From contig JBJETY010000012.1 of the NCBI GenBank assembly GCA_051883555.1, positions 1 to 14,329 on the forward strand: a DNA stretch of 14,329 bases, in the 5' to 3' direction. The notes under the pieces are model-generated. The model ran no database searches. It worked only from the letters and a program-made list of their open reading frames with translations, and was not told the origin of the DNA. The position numbers and the translations under genes were made by a program. How positions within the stretch are numbered: position 1 is the first letter of the stretch; the number at the start of each line of letters is the position of its first letter. The stretch comes from CAG-917 sp051883555. Its GTDB lineage: Bacteria > Bacillota > Clostridia > Christensenellales > CAG-917. Of the stretch, positions 14,101-14,329 are shown one piece after another.

Positions 14101-14329
14101 TGTTTACGCAAAGGTACAATCTGCCTTTCGATTTCGGCAATACGCTCGTTCGCAACCGTAAGATTCTGATTGGCTCTGTCAAGTTTACGCTCCGCTTCGT
14201 TTCTTTGATAGCGGAATTTTGAAATTCCCGCCGCTTCTTCAAATATGTGACGGCGGTCGTCCGGTTTTGCCGAAAGAAGTTCGTCGATTCTGCCCTGACC
14301 GATAATGGAATATCCTTCTTTACCGATAC
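11109..14329 (-). CDS. smc: Chromosome segregation ATPase SMC, missing its N-terminal Walker A part (window edge)
   Basis: The visible 1072 residues are most of the bacterial SMC condensin ATPase, which works with ScpA and ScpB to compact and separate chromosomes. The visible start at 14329 is already inside the N-terminal head: GKEGYSIIGQGRIDELL (Q-loop region) and FEEAAGISKFRYQRNEAERKL. A long coiled coil follows (roughly 13150-14100), then the hinge (about 12710-13150) with GVVAEIIKVPEEYVAAVENVL, ending near GSISGGSRKN. The returning coiled coil (11600-12700) leads to the C-terminal head with signature LLSGGEKALTA (11395-11425), Walker B FCILDEIEAALDD and ITHRKPTM. About 110 N-terminal residues including Walker A lie outside. 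ftsY follows 8 nt later. There is no sign of damage. Confidence 0.98.
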   Translation of the reverse strand, partial: IGKEGYSIIGQGRIDELLSAKPDDRRHIFEEAAGISKFRYQRNEAERKLDRANQNLTVANERIAEIERQIVPLRKQAEATKKYFELKDLLRFWEVNVYIYQYENNENVKKKISERLRKTVDELELKEREFIKCTQEFDSCMSDFTSLDEYSRSLNAEILTLKVDAERMAGEGRVFQEKLNNLNGDESRLIRDKQNFEAQIERIDEAILKASKEKEEKLASYASQAKECDRINAEYSVLNDELTSQESEIEAKNQEYVRSVEELSALKGNLASLISEKGINQERAKNLRESLSQKRTNLDEDLTALSIAEGHINELRGKNEKLLTEANEIICAKKDAKVALAAITDDILAVNNKISNAAANLEMARQIKDNYAGYQDAIKGLMKDAKEDDKILSKIMGVVAEIIKVPEEYVAAVENVLNASLQNIIVKNEDDAKFLINVLKQKRYGRATFRPLTACREKTIGDNNAVFSERGCLGLLKDHITYDAKFEKLISALMGDTVVVENIDVAVRLFRNYNQEFKIITLDGDLFAKNGSISGGSRKNDRMSLLDQERQIEALEESVNKLNSNLNELLKRKAEYEKSIEECDEKSQTITRCLTDIKSNFGLYEERQRLSRENVTRLKEDIASCEAELAEADRIVGELTLKISSVDALEESVKQKKELFGNLHEQKSDSKEKKSQRDSLFKLLTDLKIESTILKGEIDKLSDEVFRLNKEKSQCKENLIDTDVQLKNVQHKIEELKKAPQKTEFTVEEKQHLAELDEKLNSLSKRKEDLKNSIESLGDKRNKLTEEKAELTEKKIRDEGSLERVDIEIRNMQEHILEEYDLTYANALQYKDENFDNRKASSEITNVKREISRLGEVNQCAITDLEELETRYNTLTSERDDIKAAYDDLKKIISDLTNEMVVKFNDAFEKINANFQTTFKKLFDGGTGKLVLESLEPDLTSDKEIDPLEAGIEIFAQPPGKKLQHISLLSGGEKALTAIAILFAILQLKPMPFCILDEIEAALDDANANLFAELLKMFSDKTQFIVITHRKPTMRHADTIFGVAMEEKGVTKIVSVAFDEAVKHASDAQSAS

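Overview
The window reads as chromosomal housekeeping DNA from a low-GC Bacillota, most likely an uncultured gut-type member of the Clostridia. The placement is inference from gene order (smc-ftsY-ylxM-ffh, then rpsP-khpA-rimM-trmD-rbgA-rnhB-yraN), the Firmicutes-type YlxM and RbgA, strong AGGAGG ribosome binding sites, very A/T-rich intergenic DNA and standard stop-codon use. I see no prophage, insertion sequence, CRISPR array, rRNA or tRNA.

Layout. Everything except one gene is on the minus strand, so transcription runs from right to left. At the right edge is smc (its N-terminus lies outside the window), followed 8 nt later by ftsY and a clear intrinsic terminator at about 10124-10149. After a 300-nt gap, ylxM-ffh starts from its own TTGACA/TATTAT promoter; a perfect 10-bp inverted repeat lies across the predicted transcription start. 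After another A/T-rich gap of 243 nt comes a tightly packed seven-gene operon, rpsP-khpA-rimM-trmD-rbgA-rnhB-yraN, in which most genes touch or overlap. A third gap (4208-4561) holds a good promoter and a leader hairpin for rplS. Eight nt after rplS begins a large membrane protein gene whose product joins a lipoprotein signal, a carbohydrate-binding-like domain and a polytopic glycosyltransferase-like domain.

The only plus-strand gene encodes a small LUD-domain (DUF162) protein at 733-1338, driven by a textbook consensus promoter. It converges on the rplS/glycosyltransferase unit, and both probably end at a shared bidirectional terminator at 1556-1588. The left edge holds the 5' third or so of lepA (elongation factor 4), divergent from the LUD gene.

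How the genes work together. The right half handles chromosome organisation (SMC) and co-translational membrane targeting (FtsY, YlxM, Ffh). The middle handles ribosome production and tRNA modification (S16, KhpA, RimM, TrmD, RbgA, L19), plus RNA-primer and ribonucleotide removal (RNase HII) and a nuclease-fold protein (YraN). LepA adds translation quality control. The most unusual points are the lipoprotein/glycosyltransferase fusion co-transcribed with rplS, the absence of rplS from its common position after trmD, and several strong inverted or tandem repeats in the intergenic gaps. I did not find a convincing new multi-gene system.
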